Shown here in pieces: positions 61,051-64,000 of a DNA stretch of 64,000 nucleotides (position 1 is the stretch's first letter; each line of letters opens with the position of its first letter). A program made the position numbers and the translations under genes. Origin of the DNA: Paenibacillus piscarius (lineage in GTDB: Bacteria > Bacillota > Bacilli > Paenibacillales > Paenibacillaceae); the NCBI RefSeq assembly GCF_022234545.1, contig NZ_JAIEUI010000003.1:464394-528393 (forward strand). The letters run 5' to 3'. Under the pieces are notes generated by a model. It was not told where the DNA came from. It was given only the letters and a program-made list of their open reading frames with translations, and did no database searches.

Positions 61051-61743
61051 TTACTTCTGCTTCTGCAGCTTCTCCTTTACGCGCATCGCTTTGTTCAGAT
61101 GGACAAACGGATGCCGGGTGGCCGGCATCAGTACCAGACCGGCGGTCGTCTTGCCGGCCCAATAATCAAGCAGCCACTGCTCCGTATCCAGAACAGCCTG
61201 CTCCTCCCTGATTCTGCTGAATTGTGACGCACTGGCCTTGGCTGCGAATTGTCCCGGCTCCAGCTCGGAAATGACGGAACGGGTTCTCTCTGCGACAGCC
61301 CGCCGGTACGCGGCGAGTGCCTGCAGATTCACCATCCCGCTAAGGGCGGCGATATCCTGCTCACTCATCCCGTTGCCTGAATGAATGAAAGGGACCTCCA
61401 GCTTCCGGGCATACTGAGCGGAATGCAGCACCTGCTCACGGTCCGCAACCAGCAGGTTCATGGTAATATCCTCAATCCGTGCGCTGTGCCATAGATGCCA
61501 GGCGATGGAGTTACGGCTGCCGGGAGTCTTCACAGGATAGCTGCGCACGGTCGGCTCCAGCAGCTGATCCCACAAGTAATCCTCATACGTTGCCGGCTCT
61601 CTGCAGCTGTCTTCTGAAGCGTACAGGGCAGCATGCAGCGCAAGGAAAATCGTGACCGCTTCCGCATGCGCTTCAGGTCTCACAATGATCTCTGATAATT
61701 TTTTATGCTGCCCGTTCCAGTGATTCCGCTGTTCCTGGTTCAT
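61051..61743 (-). CDS. DinB/YfiT-like family protein
   Basis: 230 aa from the ATG at 61743, seven bases after AGAAGG; an ATG two codons earlier is too close to it, and the frame stays open far into the divergent marR gene by chance. The protein is a helix bundle with the DinB-type core SIAWHLWHSARIEDITMNLL, whose histidines, with a later His, could bind a metal. DinB-superfamily proteins include bacillithiol-S-transferases and other thiol-transferases of unknown substrate. It is divergent from an efflux operon across 142 bases that hold the marR operators, so it could share that regulation. Confidence 0.72.
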   Translation of the reverse strand: MNQEQRNHWNGQHKKLSEIIVRPEAHAEAVTIFLALHAALYASEDSCREPATYEDYLWDQLLEPTVRSYPVKTPGSRNSIAWHLWHSARIEDITMNLLVADREQVLHSAQYARKLEVPFIHSGNGMSEQDIAALSGMVNLQALAAYRRAVAERTRSVISELEPGQFAAKASASQFSRIREEQAVLDTEQWLLDYWAGKTTAGLVLMPATRHPFVHLNKAMRVKEKLQKQK

Positions 61744-61792
61744 TTTCATGCCTTCTTTCCGTATTTTTTCAGAAAATTTCTGCAATTCATTG

Positions 61793-61821
61793 TTGACGGT
61801 TAAATAGGTAAATAGTAAAAT
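61793..61821 (+). promoter_or_regulatory. Promoter of the marR-MFS operon
   Basis: TTGACG (61793-61798), a 17-base spacer and TAAAAT (61816-61821), 65 bases before the marR start. Confidence 0.8.
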
Positions 61822-61823
61822 AG

Positions 61824-61855
61824 TTCGCATGCGAAGTAAATAGTTCGTATACGAA
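61824..61855 (+). promoter_or_regulatory. Two tandem palindromic operators of the MarR regulator
   Basis: TTCGCATGCGAA (61824-61835) and TTCGTATACGAA (61844-61855), both perfect 12-base palindromes inside the direct repeat TAGTTCG-N5-CGAAGTAA. Their centres are 20 bases apart, two helical turns. They start three bases after the -10, so binding would block transcription. Confidence 0.8.
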
Positions 61856-61885
61856 GTAATATCCTGCTTGTGGAGGGAGATAGGC

Positions 61886-62338
61886 TTGGAGGAAAAGGAA
61901 AAACAGCTGGACGATATTCTGTCCTCTTTCCGCTGCATCACCCATAACTTCCAGCAGCTTCTGTGGAAGTATGCGGAAGAGCTTAATATTACCTCAACCC
62001 AGCTCATGGTGCTGCGTAAGCTGGCGATGCATCCTGATGTCGGCATCACGGAGCTTGCTGATCTGCTGCATCTGGGCAACAGCGCGGCCAGCGGGGTGGT
62101 GGACCGGATGGTGAAGGCCGGACTGATTACCCGGGAACGCTCGCAGAGCGACAGACGCAGCTTCAAGCTGGCCATGACCGAGAAGGGCAAGGAAATCCGT
62201 GAGCTCAGCAGACAGTCATTCCGGCGGCATGTGCAGCCTCTGGCTGAGCTTCCCGCAGAGGATGCACAGGAGCTGCTGCGGCTGCATGGTGAAATTATCC
62301 GAATTCTAGAACAAGGGAGAGACAACAAGAAGCTATGA
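61886..62338 (+). CDS. MarR-family repressor of the adjacent efflux pump
   Basis: 150 aa from TTG 61886, eight bases after GGAGGG. It has the MarR winged helix: LNITSTQLMVLRKLAMHPDV, GITELADLLHLGNSAASGVV (recognition helix) and the wing RERSQSDRRSFKLAMTEKG. A serine/alanine-rich recognition segment (GNSAASGVVD) contacts DNA. Two perfect palindromes overlap the start of its own transcript, so autoregulation and control of the coupled pump gene are very likely. The inducer is unknown; related regulators respond to phenolic compounds and drugs. Confidence 0.92.
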   Translation: MEEKEKQLDDILSSFRCITHNFQQLLWKYAEELNITSTQLMVLRKLAMHPDVGITELADLLHLGNSAASGVVDRMVKAGLITRERSQSDRRSFKLAMTEKGKEIRELSRQSFRRHVQPLAELPAEDAQELLRLHGEIIRILEQGRDNKKL

Positions 62339-63867
62339 GTACAATAACTGCTGGCCCTGCAACGTCCAAGACGGTCCGCAGAGGACCGATTATCGCCGCA
62401 CTGCTGATCGGCGCCTTCGTGGCGCTGCTCAATCAGACACTGATGAACGTGGCGCTGCCCAAAATGATGGAGGACCTTAATATCCTCGCCAATACAGCCC
62501 AATGGCTGACCACCGGCTTCATGCTGGTGAACGGGGTGCTGGTGCCGGTCAGCGCCTATCTGGTGGAGAAGTTTACAACCCGCCAGCTCTTTACAACGGC
62601 AATGATGCTATTCTCCATAGGTACGCTGGTCTGTGCGATCGGAACAGGCTTCGAGATGATAATGGTCGGAAGAGTCATTCAGGCCGTGGGCGCCGGGATT
62701 CTGATGCCGCTGATGAACATTGTGTTCCTGCGTATCTTCCCGATTGAAGAGCGCGGCAAGGCCATGGGGCTGATGGCGGTTGCGATGATTTTTGCCCCTG
62801 CTGTCGGGCCTACCCTGTCCGGCTGGGTGGTTCAGAACTACTCCTGGCGCGTGCTGTTCTATATCGTGCTCCCGCTGGCGATCTTCTCGATGCTGCTTGG
62901 CATGAAGACGATGCAGAATGTTGGCAAGCTGACTTCCCCGCGGCTGGATAAGCCCGGCGTTATCCTGTCGACCCTGGGCTTCGGCGGGCTGCTCTACGGC
63001 TTCAGCGATGCCGGAACGGACGGCTGGGGCAGCACGACTGTGGTTCTCTGTCTCATCCTGGGTGTGGTCTCCCTCGCGCTGTTCGTCTGGCGGGAGCTGA
63101 CCACCGATAAGCCGCTGCTGGAATTCCGCATTTTCCGTTACAACATGTTCTCCCTCACGACTGTAATCAACATCATCGTGACGATGGCTATGTATGCCGG
63201 TATGATTCTGCTGCCGATCTATCTGCAGACGATCCGCGGCTTTACGCCGATGGAATCCGGACTGATGCTGCTGCCGGGTGCGGTGCTGATGGGCATTATG
63301 TCGCCGATTACGGGGATTATCTTCGATAAAATCGGAGCCAGATGGCTGGCCGTCATCGGTCTGGCTATCACCACCGTAACCACCTGGGAATTCAGCCGGA
63401 TCAGCACAGATACCACTTATACCCATCTGATTCTGACCTACACGGCGCGGATGTTCGGCATGTCCATGCTGATGATGCCGATCGTAACGGCCGGCCTGAA
63501 CCAGCTGCCGCAGCGTCTCGCTTCCCACGGTACGGCCATGTCCAACACTCTGCGTACAGTTGGCGGTGCACTGGGGATGGCGCTGTTCGTCAGCCTGATG
63601 ACCAACCGCACGAAGAGCACCATCACAGATGCCCTGGTGAGCGGTGCGGTCTCGAAGAGCGACAAGGCAGCGATGCTGAAGCTGACGCAAGACGCGACCA
63701 TTAACGGGATTACGCATGCCTTCGCGGTGGCGACCTGGGTGACGGTGGCTGCCCTGGTGCTGGCCTTGTTCATCCGCAAGACCTCACCGCAGCCGGACTT
63801 CCTGAAGACGGAAGAAGCGGAAGGCGGACAGCCGAAGCCGAACCTGGCGAAATCACAGCGGGCATAA
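62335..63867 (+). CDS. MFS multidrug efflux transporter, DHA2/EmrB-type
   Basis: 510 aa, ATG overlapping the marR stop (ATGA). About 14 membrane segments. After a short polar N-terminus the first helix has LLIGAFVALLNQTLMNVALP, and the antiporter motif C region is VAMIFAPAVGPTLSGW. WLTTGFMLVNGVLVPVSAYL and GRVIQAVGAGILMPLMN are typical of EmrB/LmrB/MdeA-type pumps. The C-terminal 30 residues are hydrophilic. It exports toxic compounds under control of the upstream MarR repressor. The gene ends before a strong terminator. Confidence 0.92.
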   Translation: MSTITAGPATSKTVRRGPIIAALLIGAFVALLNQTLMNVALPKMMEDLNILANTAQWLTTGFMLVNGVLVPVSAYLVEKFTTRQLFTTAMMLFSIGTLVCAIGTGFEMIMVGRVIQAVGAGILMPLMNIVFLRIFPIEERGKAMGLMAVAMIFAPAVGPTLSGWVVQNYSWRVLFYIVLPLAIFSMLLGMKTMQNVGKLTSPRLDKPGVILSTLGFGGLLYGFSDAGTDGWGSTTVVLCLILGVVSLALFVWRELTTDKPLLEFRIFRYNMFSLTTVINIIVTMAMYAGMILLPIYLQTIRGFTPMESGLMLLPGAVLMGIMSPITGIIFDKIGARWLAVIGLAITTVTTWEFSRISTDTTYTHLILTYTARMFGMSMLMMPIVTAGLNQLPQRLASHGTAMSNTLRTVGGALGMALFVSLMTNRTKSTITDALVSGAVSKSDKAAMLKLTQDATINGITHAFAVATWVTVAALVLALFIRKTSPQPDFLKTEEAEGGQPKPNLAKSQRA

Positions 63868-63886
63868 GCGCGTATACAGTATTAAT

Positions 63887-63932
63887 AAGACGATCCGCAT
63901 GAACCGTTAACGGTTGCCGGATCGTCTTTTTT
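63887..63932 (+). terminator. Intrinsic terminator of the marR-MFS operon
   Basis: AAGACGATCCG (63887-63897) pairs with CGGATCGTCTT (63918-63928), inner palindrome AACCGTTAACGGTT, followed by a T run. The last 68 bases of the window hold nothing I can define. Confidence 0.9.
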
Positions 63933-64000
63933 GCTATATAAGTTGAACTAGAATTATTCAGTAAGTCGGTCGTTCTCTAAACGAAGACAAAGACGATCAA

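Noticed and set aside
61744..62502. N-terminal extension of the DinB-family frame running antisense through the marR and MFS genes
   Set aside because: The extension is Ser/Arg-rich with no family resemblance and crosses a clear divergent promoter; a good ribosome site supports the short start at 61743.
62608..63717. A minus-strand frame of 369 codons opposite the MFS gene
   Set aside because: His/Arg/Gln-rich translation without any domain; the plus-strand transporter explains the stretch.

Overview
The window looks like a stretch of chromosome from a Paenibacillus-type endospore-forming Firmicute. The basis is the gene set (EcsAB, bacilliredoxin BrxB, a sporulation-kinase-like sensor kinase, a DUF2935-superoxide dismutase fusion, sugar ABC systems without their own ATPase, a YIP1/DUF5696 cluster), GC-rich coding sequence with AT-rich promoters, strong AGGAGG ribosome binding sites and common TTG/GTG starts. 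No rRNA, tRNA, CRISPR array, prophage or insertion sequence was seen. The assignment rests on family recognition, not a database search.

Layout. 1-14 kb is housekeeping and stress: the tail of a glycogen phosphorylase gene, a free methionine sulfoxide reductase, a GNAT-MFS pair, a MarR regulator, ecsAB, a BaiN-type flavoprotein, an orphan histidine kinase, brxB, nadE, a hydrolase, acpS and mutY. 14.2-31.4 kb is the accessory highlight. A LacI regulator gene is followed by a 656-base regulatory gap with a near-consensus promoter and two abutting operator-like boxes, then an eleven-gene same-strand run. The run encodes two solute-binding proteins (one a 968-aa fusion to carbohydrate-binding-like domains), two permease pairs, an NHL/TPR membrane protein, a YIP1 protein, a large exported DUF5696 protein and a membrane-anchored GH30-GH43 enzyme. 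There is no ABC ATPase, so a shared MsmX-type ATPase must be assumed. I infer a complex-glycan system, possibly for type II arabinogalactan or a similar galactan.

31.5-43.2 kb holds sodA, a GNAT protein, signal peptidase I, queG, a YneF-like protein, folE, the DUF2935-SOD fusion, a membrane hydrolase, an IclR regulator, a large PocR/GAF/LuxR-type regulator and a Fur-box-controlled siderophore-binding lipoprotein. 43.2-56.6 kb is again core metabolism: aconitase, an amidase-domain protein, ddl, uvsE, an inositol monophosphatase, a GDSL hydrolase, def, hemL, an LCP cell-wall ligase and a Bcp peroxiredoxin. 56.7-61 kb is one 1428-aa protein joining two 2-hydroxyacyl-CoA-dehydratase-activator ATPase modules to a dehydratase-like C-terminus. 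The window ends with a DinB-family gene facing a MarR-MFS efflux operon that has a TTGACG-N17-TAAAAT promoter and two helically phased perfect palindromes.

Most single genes are ordinary. The strongest candidates for undescribed biology are the 15.6-31.4 kb glycan locus with its operator, the CBM-solute-binding fusion, the 17-bp element GTTTCA-N5-TGAAAC shared by the iclR upstream region and the aconitase leader, and an intergenic three-copy repeat at 53.35-53.48 kb.
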